DNA of 7,752 nucleotides, from contig JAHEDM010000105.1 in assembly GCA_024641205.1 (NCBI GenBank), positions 1 to 7,752 on the forward strand, given 5' to 3'. Shown here one piece after another: positions 1 through 6,500 of this stretch; within the stretch, counting starts at the first letter, position 1; each line of letters opens with the position of its first letter. The position numbers were made by a program, and so were the translations under genes. The notes under the pieces are model-generated. The model was given only the letters and a program-made list of their open reading frames with translations. It was not told the DNA's origin and made no database searches. Source of the stretch: Actinomycetes bacterium. Lineage in GTDB: Bacteria; Actinomycetota; Acidimicrobiia; Spongiisociales; UBA4744.

Positions 1-327
1 GAACGTACGCCCGGCATCGGCAATCGCCAGATCTCCGATGCGGTGGGTTTGTTCGGCGACGTTGGCCAGGTAGAAGTAGGCGGAGAAAGCTCGGACCAGG
101 TTGATGGCCTGGCCAAGATCGAGATCCTGGAGCACCGTTTCAAGTCGGACACCGGCTTCGATATCTCCGCCCGTACGGATCGACTTGGTAAGAGCTCGCA
201 CTTCCTCGACCAGCTCGAGCAGTTCGCGACCCTCTTGGCGCGTCAGCGACTCGCCCAATTGCGCCCCGAGACGCCGGATGTCGGCCCGCAACAACTCATC
301 GCGGATGTTCTGAGACGTAGGTTCCAT
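1..327 (-). CDS. ppc: Phosphoenolpyruvate carboxylase, N-terminal part (3' end outside window)
   Basis: This is the first 109 residues of a PEP carboxylase, the cytosolic enzyme that carboxylates phosphoenolpyruvate with bicarbonate to oxaloacetate and so replenishes the TCA cycle. The evidence is family resemblance. LRADIRRLGAQLGE at residues 13-26 matches the usual opening helix, and ELLELVEEVRALTKSIR follows at about 35-51. RAFSAYFYLANVAEQTHRI at 79-97 is the strongly conserved block that corresponds to the RAFSQFLNLANTAEQYH region of E. coli Ppc. The catalytic histidine and lysine/arginine loops lie further downstream and are not visible. The start is the ATG at 327-325; an in-frame TAA at 342-340 leaves no other good start upstream. 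No strong Shine-Dalgarno sequence precedes it. The gene diverges from the membrane-protein gene that starts at 473. The family call is secure; regulation cannot be judged beyond the inverted repeat in its leader. Confidence 0.95.
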   Translation of the reverse strand, partial: MEPTSQNIRDELLRADIRRLGAQLGESLTRQEGRELLELVEEVRALTKSIRTGGDIEAGVRLETVLQDLDLGQAINLVRAFSAYFYLANVAEQTHRIGDLAIADAGRTF

Positions 328-358
328 GCCGATCAGAGGTTACTCACCGGCGGCGGCC

Positions 359-381
359 GGCCGGGATTGGATCTCCCGGCC
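359..381. repeat. Perfect 8-bp inverted repeat in the ppc leader
   Basis: GGCCGGGA at 359-366 and TCCCGGCC at 374-381 are exact reverse complements separated by 7 nt (TTGGATC). The element lies about 32 bp upstream of the ppc start and 91 bp upstream of the membrane-protein start. It could be an operator for a dimeric repressor or a hairpin in the ppc 5' UTR. The symmetry is seen directly; the function is inference. I found no convincing -10/-35 pair on either strand in 328-472 to anchor it. Confidence 0.5.
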
Positions 382-472
382 TGGTCGGGTGTAAGAACAA
401 GAAACGGCACCGTCCCGGATAAACCCAACACCGCTCTTCAAGGCATGAGCACGTGCGGTCGATAGTTACAGC

Positions 473-1342
473 GTGCATCCAACTACAGAACGCCGGACCA
501 CGGCCATCCCTCGCCGGGCCCTGGCAGTCCTGGTGGGGTCGATTGTGACCATCGTGGCGATCGAGTTAGTGGTCGCCACTCTGGATTATCGGGCGTGGGA
601 GGCGTTCTACCGCACGACGGAGTATGAGTTCAGCGCTTCCGAGGTGCTGGGACCGTTGAGCAGGTATCGGTGGGTTGGCGTCCAGATGACCTGGCTTCCT
701 GTGATGCTCACCATCGTGGGTTTCTCCCTCGCGCGACGGGGGCGGCGCTGGTTGTTTGCCGGACCCGCAGTGGCCATCTTCGCCATGCCCCTCCTGTTGG
801 CTTTCTTTCAGGGAAACACAGGCTCGATGCTGCCCGAGTTCGATGCCGGCTACGGCCGATTGGCGTTTGACCACGGCCATTGGGTGACCTGGCTCGGATC
901 GGCCGCCCAGTTGCTGATAGTCATCCTGCCGGGGTTGGTGGTGGCACGGCACGTGAAGGGAGTTCGCAACCCGTTCCAGGTGCCCGCCGTGTTGATGCTC
1001 GCCGTTCCGGCTCTTGTCATCGGCTATCTCGGCATTCTCCTCTTCTCGCCAAGCGGCCATCTTGAATCGGGGCAGGCGGCTGAGTACTCGGCAGCCTTTC
1101 TGTTTGCCGCAGCGATGGGTTTTGACCGCCCCGTATGGCCGTGGGTGTTGGTAGCAATGCCCGGCCTGGTTGAGGGCCTACCAGCGCTCGTGCTCGCAGG
1201 CGAGGGAAACGAGGTGGTGCTGATTGCACTCATCGCCCTTCTCGGCGCTTCCAGCGTGCCGTTCTCTCGAATCCTCTATCGAGGCTGGCAAGAGAACATG
1301 GCGCCCGGCTCCCCGCACGAGACGGATTCGTTGGCCGGCTGA
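473..1342 (+). CDS. Hypothetical multi-pass membrane protein
   Basis: I do not recognise the family of this 289-residue protein. It starts at a GTG (473-475), the only usable start after the in-frame TGA at 446-448, and no good Shine-Dalgarno is visible. A short basic N-terminus (RR at 7-8 and 14-15) leads into about seven hydrophobic stretches at roughly 15-37, 68-87, 93-112, 138-158, 171-191, 222-242 and 247-267. This indicates an integral cytoplasmic-membrane protein. Between segments 3 and 4 is a loop at 113-137 rich in Gly, Asp, His and aromatic residues (GNTGSMLPEFDAGYGRLAFD, then HGHW). A second polar loop at 192-206 contains HLESGQAAEY. The tail after about 270 is hydrophilic. No ABC, transporter or enzyme signature is evident. 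It diverges from ppc and is followed, 156 bp later, by the DUF664 gene on the same strand. That gap holds no gene and only a weak 5-bp hairpin at 1353-1368. Coding is likely from length and codon pattern; the function is unknown. Confidence 0.75.
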   Translation: MHPTTERRTTAIPRRALAVLVGSIVTIVAIELVVATLDYRAWEAFYRTTEYEFSASEVLGPLSRYRWVGVQMTWLPVMLTIVGFSLARRGRRWLFAGPAVAIFAMPLLLAFFQGNTGSMLPEFDAGYGRLAFDHGHWVTWLGSAAQLLIVILPGLVVARHVKGVRNPFQVPAVLMLAVPALVIGYLGILLFSPSGHLESGQAAEYSAAFLFAAAMGFDRPVWPWVLVAMPGLVEGLPALVLAGEGNEVVLIALIALLGASSVPFSRILYRGWQENMAPGSPHETDSLAG

Positions 1343-1486
1343 TCGGATGGCTCAGCGATCCACCGCTGCGGGGTCGGTCCCTTCCGCACATTCATCGTCT
1401 CGCCTCAGCGGCCCGGCGGCAAGGTGCACTTTTCTGCCAGACGAAACGGCGATAAGTTGGAGAGGGCAGAACCGCCCCACCCCCAT

Positions 1487-1490
1487 GAGG
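1487..1490 (+). promoter_or_regulatory. Ribosome binding site for the DUF664 gene
   Basis: GAGG lies 8 nt upstream of the ATG at 1499. It supports starting at MKTSDVL rather than at the upstream in-frame ATG at 1424, which would add 25 non-family residues. Confidence 0.6.
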
Positions 1491-1498
1491 TACAAGAG

Positions 1499-2011
1499 AT
1501 GAAAACAAGCGACGTCCTCACAGATGCCTTCAGCCGGATCCGACAGCTTGTAGAGCGGTCGGTGGCCGGGCTCGACGTCGATGCCCTTGTGTATCGACCC
1601 GAAGCCGCCGCTAATTCGATCGGTTGGCTCGTCTGGCACCTGACCCGAATCCAGGACGACCATGTGGCGGAGATCGCCGGGCGGGACCAGACCTGGGTCA
1701 CCGACGGTTGGGCCGGCCGGTTCGATATGACGTCCGATCTCCTCGACACCGGGTACGGTCATACCTCGGAGCAAGTGGCGGCGGTTAAACCGCAGGGATT
1801 CGAGCTTCTGGCCGGGTACCACACGGCCGTCTCGAACCGCACGATCGAGTACCTGGCGGCCGTTGACGCCGACGAGCTCGACCGCATCATCGATCGTTCG
1901 TACGATCCGCCGGTCTCGGTCGGGGTACGTCTGGTCAGTGTGATTAGTGACAACCTCCAGCATGCCGGCCAGGCCTTGTATGTGCGGGGCATCCTCGAAC
2001 GCTCCCGGTAA
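1499..2011 (+). CDS. DUF664 / DinB-like four-helix-bundle protein
   Basis: This is a 170-residue protein of the DUF664 group in the DinB/YfiT-like superfamily, which are small cytosolic four-helix-bundle proteins that often bind a metal. In the actinobacterial relatives this superfamily includes mycothiol-dependent enzymes, but the reaction of this protein cannot be read from sequence. Typical motifs are IGWLVWHLTRIQDDHVAEI at 41-59, GYGHTSEQVAAV at 85-96, AGYHTAVSNRTIEYL at 105-119, and GVRLVSVISDNLQHAGQ at 142-158 followed by YVRG at 161-164. Likely metal ligands by family analogy are His47 and His155, with Asp151 where many DinB proteins have the first His of an HxxxH pair. The length is normal for the family. 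The start at 1499 is chosen because of the GAGG 8 nt upstream and because family similarity begins there. It is the last plus-strand gene before a convergent gap. The family assignment is strong; the substrate is unknown. Confidence 0.9.
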   Translation: MKTSDVLTDAFSRIRQLVERSVAGLDVDALVYRPEAAANSIGWLVWHLTRIQDDHVAEIAGRDQTWVTDGWAGRFDMTSDLLDTGYGHTSEQVAAVKPQGFELLAGYHTAVSNRTIEYLAAVDADELDRIIDRSYDPPVSVGVRLVSVISDNLQHAGQALYVRGILERSR

Positions 2012-2120
2012 CACCGGCGGCGGTTGCGCTTCGGGAAAAGAACAACAGGGACGGGCCAACCTGGTGTATGTTGTACGCACGGCCGGAAACGTAAGTCCTT
2101 CTGGGCTGGATCACCGGAGG

Positions 2121-2187
2121 TCGAGAGTCGGTCCGCCAGGACCGCCTCGATGGAAGTCCCATAGGCGGAGACGTCTGTGGGACTTCC
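2121..2187. other. Two adjacent strong hairpins, candidate structured RNA or 3'-UTR element
   Basis: Hairpin 1 pairs TCGAG (2121-2125) with CTCGA (2146-2150). Inside it, CGGTCC (2129-2134) pairs with GGACCG (2139-2144) around a GCCA tetraloop, leaving small unpaired bases at 2126-2128 and 2145. Hairpin 2 begins two bases later and pairs GGAAGTCCCA (2152-2161) with TGGGACTTCC (2178-2187), a perfect 10-bp stem with a 16-nt loop that itself contains the palindrome GACGTC. Neither stem is followed by a T-tract, so these are not classical intrinsic terminators. I could not match them to a known riboswitch, 6S, SRP, tmRNA or RNase P consensus. They may be the 3' UTR of the DUF664 transcript, an sRNA, or a DNA repeat. 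The pairing is observed; the role is inference. Confidence 0.4.
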
Positions 2188-2289
2188 CGCGTCCATGCAG
2201 CAATCCGTGACCAAGGGGGCAAGACACTAACCGCCAAGAAAAGGAAGAGTTCACCGCAAACGGACTGGGACAAAGGAACGACATCTGTT

Positions 2290-2315
2290 TGCCTCTCCCG
2301 CCGGCGGGAGAGGCA
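2290..2315. terminator. 26-bp perfect palindrome, probable bidirectional terminator
   Basis: TGCCTCTCCCGCC at 2290-2302 is followed directly by its exact reverse complement at 2303-2315, ending in GGGAGAGGCA. A transcript from either strand would fold into a very stable GC-rich hairpin. Its position between two convergent genes fits a shared terminator for the DUF664 and DUF2804 transcripts. No run of T follows on either strand, so it may instead be a REP-type repeat or a T-less hairpin terminator of the kind proposed for actinobacteria. Confidence 0.5.
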
Positions 2316-2432
2316 GAACAAACGACCGCCTGGTCGATTCACAGCCGTCGGTTTCAAAGCGCGACGCATCACAAACGGGTGGTGTCGACGCTCTCATGGG
2401 CTCGGTTCAACCCCCGTTACAAGGGCGAGGGC

Positions 2433-3467
2433 CTACCAGCGGGCGTTGTGTTCCTCCGCCCAACCGACCAACCCTTCGATCACAATCGATTCACCACTAT
2501 CGGCAAGCACCGTGCCGTCATATCGCCCGAAGAGCTGGTGGACCTCGGAGCGGATCAACAACAAATCGGTCTTTGCCTTTCGTTCCAGGAAAGGCAAAAA
2601 AGTAAGGTCGACCCGGTCGGAACGCATCGTCCAGGGTCGCATGAAGTCCCCTGGTTCGTAATCCGTCGCGACATCGGGCAACTTGTGGATCCGCCCCTCG
2701 AGCAGCAACGTGTGCTCGGTTGCAGCGGTGGTGTCCCCAAAACCGAATCCCATGTTGAGCCCGACCCGCCTGCCGTCGGCCAGGAATCCTGAGCCGCTGG
2801 CCCAGACCCAGAACGAGTTGTAGTCCCACACCCCTCTTCCCCAATCGAGGTTCCCGAGAGTGGTGGCGCGGTCGAAACGGGTAGTCGTATCACCGATCCG
2901 GAGCAAGCCTTCGGCGGGCAGGCAGTTGATCTTACGGTTGTAGTAGAAGCGGCGATTACCGATGGGGATGACGACCACCGTCGACTCGTGGTCGGTTGGT
3001 ACCCGGAATCGAAGATCGGCCCTGAGCGGACTTCCTCCGAAATCCGCCCAATCGACCTCTACCCGGCGGATCTCCCCCTCGACGTCGAAGCGTGCCTGCA
3101 GGTTGCGACCGTCGTACCGGCTTTCCCCCTCGTTGCTGTTGCGCGCCAGGGTGATCCCCCTCCCCAGGGGAACGGTGACGGTCTCTTCGTGGTAGGTCCC
3201 TTCCGCGAAATCGACCACATAGACGAATACCTGCCCTGCGTAGCCAAGATCGGCGAGGGTGGCCGAAAAGTAGAGGTCGGGTGAGGTGACGCCGTAGTAG
3301 TCCCACCGCTTGATCCGGAAGCGCTGCAGCGGGCGAACCTGATAGAAACGAGCCTGCTCGAGATTGCAGTCGAGCAGCGGTTGTCGTGCCCACCCGGTCT
3401 GGACGAGCCGGCCGCGCTCGTCCAGGAGCGGCGAGGGCTGAGTCATTTCGTGTTCGATATGTGCCAT
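2433..3467 (-). CDS. DUF2804 domain-containing protein
   Basis: This is a 344-residue protein that matches the DUF2804 family over its full length. The family has no experimentally settled function that I can cite; from the general pattern I suspect a beta-rich, lipocalin-like fold of the CrtC/AttH type, but that is inference. Family-like blocks are LLDERGRLVQTGWARQPLLD at 14-33, RIKRWDYYGVTSPDLYFS at 51-68, FYYNRKINCLPAEG at 174-187, LDWGRGVWDYNSFWVWASG at 207-225 and VGLNMGFGFGDTTAATEH at 235-252. The closing GWAEEHNARW at 335-344 is typical of the family's C-terminus. No signal peptide or membrane segment is visible, so it is probably cytosolic. The ATG at 3467-3465 is preceded by GGCGG about 6 nt upstream; an alternative ATG lies at residue 8. 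It follows the cyclase gene on the same strand after 65 bp, so co-transcription is plausible. The family call is secure; the biochemical role is unknown. Confidence 0.93.
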   Translation of the reverse strand: MAHIEHEMTQPSPLLDERGRLVQTGWARQPLLDCNLEQARFYQVRPLQRFRIKRWDYYGVTSPDLYFSATLADLGYAGQVFVYVVDFAEGTYHEETVTVPLGRGITLARNSNEGESRYDGRNLQARFDVEGEIRRVEVDWADFGGSPLRADLRFRVPTDHESTVVVIPIGNRRFYYNRKINCLPAEGLLRIGDTTTRFDRATTLGNLDWGRGVWDYNSFWVWASGSGFLADGRRVGLNMGFGFGDTTAATEHTLLLEGRIHKLPDVATDYEPGDFMRPWTMRSDRVDLTFLPFLERKAKTDLLLIRSEVHQLFGRYDGTVLADSGESIVIEGLVGWAEEHNARW

Positions 3468-3480
3468 GGTGTACCGCCGA

Positions 3481-3521
3481 CGCTACCCGGCCGCGAGGAC
3501 CGCTTGATCCGCCACCCGGCC
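3481..3521. repeat. Short direct repeat between cyclase and DUF2804 genes
   Basis: CGCTACCCGGCC (3481-3492) and CGCCACCCGGCC (3510-3521) match at 11 of 12 positions, in the same orientation. They occupy most of the 65-bp spacer upstream of the DUF2804 start. They may be a tandem regulatory site, but GC-rich sequence makes chance similarity quite possible. Confidence 0.3.
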
Positions 3522-3532
3522 CCGCCCCATCC

Positions 3533-6500
3533 TCAGCCGACAGCCGCCGCCCCTTGGTCTGCCGGAGTGGGTAGACCGTCCGCCCAGACCTCCACGAAAC
3601 AGGTGGTCCCGGTCGAGGCCAGCCAGTCGTAGGCGGCCTGTGCAGCCTGAGCTGCGGCAGGATGGTTCCGACCGACCAGCATCGCAAGGGTGGTCTGCAC
3701 GATGGCGAGATCTTCCTCGATGACCACAGGCCCCCACAACTCGATGAGCGACGTGAATAGATCGGCTGCTTGATCGGTGTCACCACTGAGGGCGGCCCGC
3801 GTTCCATCCAGGTACATGCCAAGACCGTCGACCAGCACTCCTTGGTTGGCATTCTCCGCGAAGGAGGCCGCCACCTCCTCGACCCGGTCCGTTCGTCGCG
3901 TCCAGGCGGCTGCCTGGGCCGCCTCATAGAGGCCGATGCCGGTATTGATGTGATCGATCTTCATGGCGAGGTCGTAGGCGTCATCCCACCGACCGACACA
4001 CTTGTACACCTGGCATTTGGCTTGATCGATGCCGGATCGCAGTTGAGGGTCGGTTTCCGTGTCGTAAAAGGCCAGCGCATCCATTGTCCTCTGGAAAGCG
4101 TCGGGGGATTGCCCCGTGCGCAGTTCGACGAGGGCCCGATTCGCCACCCACCAGGCTTTCCAAAAGTCAGATAGCTGTTCTTCCTCGAATTCGTCCAGTC
4201 TGGCAAGCGCCTCCTCGTAGCGGCCCTGGGTTACGTAGGTGGATGCCGCATCGCCGGCGTTGCGCACCATCCACGAGAAGTCACCCAGCCGCACGGCCAC
4301 GTCCTGGAGCCGCTCGCCGACACGTATAGCTTCCTGGGGATCGTCCAAGTACAACGTGGACGCCAGATTATTGAGTGCCCGGCCGGTCACCCGGAGCAGA
4401 CCATGGTCCTCGGCGACGGCCGCTGCACCCCGAAAGAGCACCCGTGATTCCATGACCCTGCCCCGCCAGGCCAGGGCCGTCGCTTGGGTGACCAGGCTGT
4501 CCAGCGTCACTTCGGTGAGCCCTAGCGACGAAGCGGCCGGGAGCAGGCGCACCACTGCCTCAATAGCCGGAGCGTGGTTGGCGGTCAGGGCGAAGCTGCG
4601 CGCGGCTTCGGCGGCGAGCCGGACGGTAACTGGATCGTCAATGGTCCTGACCTCTCGAAACACGGGCTCAATCACGGTCAAGGCTTCGTCGGAGCGATAG
4701 TGGCTGTTGAGGATGCTGCTGTGCGCCGTTGCGGCCATCCGAATGCCTTCGAGGTCGCCGATCCTATCGAAGTAGGCGCGAGCAGCTTCGATGTAGGCCA
4801 GACCTCGCTCAACCTCTGTCTGCGCCTCGGCGTACGCGGCTGCCTGCAGGCGGAAGCCGGCCCGCTGCTCCTCAGGTACGGATAGCTCGATGGCTTGATC
4901 GAGCAAGTCCATCGCTTGACGGTGCGACCCGAGAGTGGCAGCCCGCGTTGCAGCATCGGCCAACCCCTGCAGAGCCCGTGCGGCCAGTTCTTCACCTTCG
5001 GGGCCCTCCGGACTGGCCTGGTAGGCGCCCATGTAGTGGCCGGCGACGACACCGGCAAGCTCCGTATCGTCGAACGCCTCGAAATAGCGGGCGGCGGCCA
5101 GGTGTCGGGACCGCCGGTCGGGCCGGTTGAGACGCTGATAGGCGACCTCACGGATCAGCGACTGCAGGAAGCGATACTGGCCGCGTTCGGGAGACCGCGG
5201 GTCGTCCTCCAGGTCCAGGAGCTCAAGCTGGACCAACCTGCGAAGATCCACCTCGAGATCGTCGGTCTCTCCGCCGCGCAGCGCCATCAGGCCCTCGGGG
5301 GTGAATGTCTGACCGAGCACAGCCCCGTCTTGCAGGAGCGACCGCTCGGCCGGGTCGAGACGATCGAGCCGTGCCGCGATGACGGCCTGCAGAGAATCCG
5401 GAAGGGCCATCGAGGCGAGATCGCCCTCATAGAGAAAACCCTCCCCCGCTTCGACCAGCTGGCCCGTCGTGGTGAGCATCCGGACCATCTCGACCGCGTA
5501 GAGCGGCATGCCCGCCGACCGTTCGACCAGCTTCCCGATCACTTCGCCGTCTACGCCCGGCAAGTACTCGGTGAGCATCTGTTGCATATCCGGGTTGGTG
5601 AGTGGGGCCAACCGCACTGCCATGGAGCTGCGATGTTGCGCCCCCCAGGTCGGGTGCCGGTCAAGCAGGTCGGGGCGGGCCAGGGTGATCACCAGTATCG
5701 GCGAACGGGCCGAGCGTTCAACGAGTTCTGCGACGAAATCGACCAGACCGGAGTCGGCCCAGTGGAGATCCTCAAATACCAGAACGGTCGTACCCCGGGC
5801 GGCTATGTGCTGGAAGAACGACCGTAGCGCCGAGAAGAGCTCGGCGCGGCCTCCGGCCGGCATCTCCCCAAGTCCTAACAGGCCCTCGAGCCGGGGCTCG
5901 ATCCAGCGACGGTCTTCATCGTTGGAAACGAACTCGGCAACACAGGTACGCAGCCGGGTACGGGCCCGGGCCGGGTCTTCGTTTTCAACGATGCCCGCTC
6001 GCCGGCGAATCATCTCCCCGAGGGCCCAAAAGGTCACGCCGTCGCCGTAGGAGGGCGACCTCCCCTGGTGCCAGTAGACTTCCTGACTGAACCCGTCGAT
6101 ATGTTTCTTGAACTCCTCGGCCAGCCGGGTTTTGCCGATACCGCCCTCTCCAACGATCGAGACCAGCCGGGCACGTTGCTCACTTTCGACGGCGGCCAGC
6201 TGATCCTTCAGGAGGCGCATCTCACGATCGCGGCCGACAAAAGGTGGACGACGGATGTCCCCATCCGTCCGGCCGCCCACCATGCCCGCCACCCGGATGG
6301 CTTTCCAGGCCGCCACGGTCTCCATCTTCCCCTTGACGGTCTTCTCCCCCATCGGCTCATAGTCAATGGAACGGGAGGTGACCGAGTGGGTGGTAGCTCC
6401 CACAAAAACCGTGCCCGGTTCGGCGATCGACTGCAAACGAGACGCCGTGTTGACCAGGTCGCCGACCACCAGGCCCTGGTGATTGCCACCGGGGCCGACC

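Larger units (their letters stand above)
2012..2432. other. Convergent intergenic region with RNA-like structure, no convincing gene
   Basis: This 421-bp gap lies between the 3' ends of the DUF664 gene (plus) and the DUF2804 gene (minus). Reading frames crossing it run antisense through the flanking genes and give low-complexity Arg/Pro/Ser-rich products, so I call no CDS. Its contents are: a 12-nt match to the 3' end of 16S rRNA at 2104-2115; two adjacent hairpins at 2121-2150 and 2152-2187; an A-rich, purine-rich stretch at about 2221-2280 containing AACCGCCAAGAAAAGGAAG; and a 26-bp palindrome at 2290-2315. The size is unusually large for a gap between convergent genes in such a compact window. 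Confidence 0.6.

Noticed and set aside
43..465. 140-codon plus-strand frame at the window start
   Set aside because: It is antisense to the conserved ppc N-terminus.
2060..2220. Possible c-di-GMP riboswitch, suggested by GTACGCACGG
   Set aside because: The conserved GEMM core and tetraloop-receptor elements are missing, and no plus-strand gene follows that it could control.
1944..2372. 142-codon minus-strand frame in the convergent gap
   Set aside because: It runs antisense into the DUF664 gene and gives a low-complexity basic product with no homology signal; the hairpins in the same DNA argue for non-coding structure.
2396..2425. Possible tRNA T-arm at GGTTCAACCCC
   Set aside because: The flanking bases do not form a 5-bp T stem and no anticodon or acceptor stem can be drawn.
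1172..2441. 15-nt exact direct repeat GAGGGCCTACCAGCG at 1172-1186 and 2427-2441
   Set aside because: One copy is inside the membrane-protein gene and the other spans the DUF2804 stop codon. Similarity ends there, and with GC bias one such match is plausible by chance.
2956..3927. 323-codon minus-strand frame overlapping the cyclase and DUF2804 genes
   Set aside because: Arg/Pro/Ser-rich translation with no domain; it overlaps two well-supported genes in another frame.
4895..5827. 310-codon plus-strand open frame antisense to the cyclase gene
   Set aside because: It is a shadow of the STAND/TPR coding region, with no family motif and no ribosome binding site.
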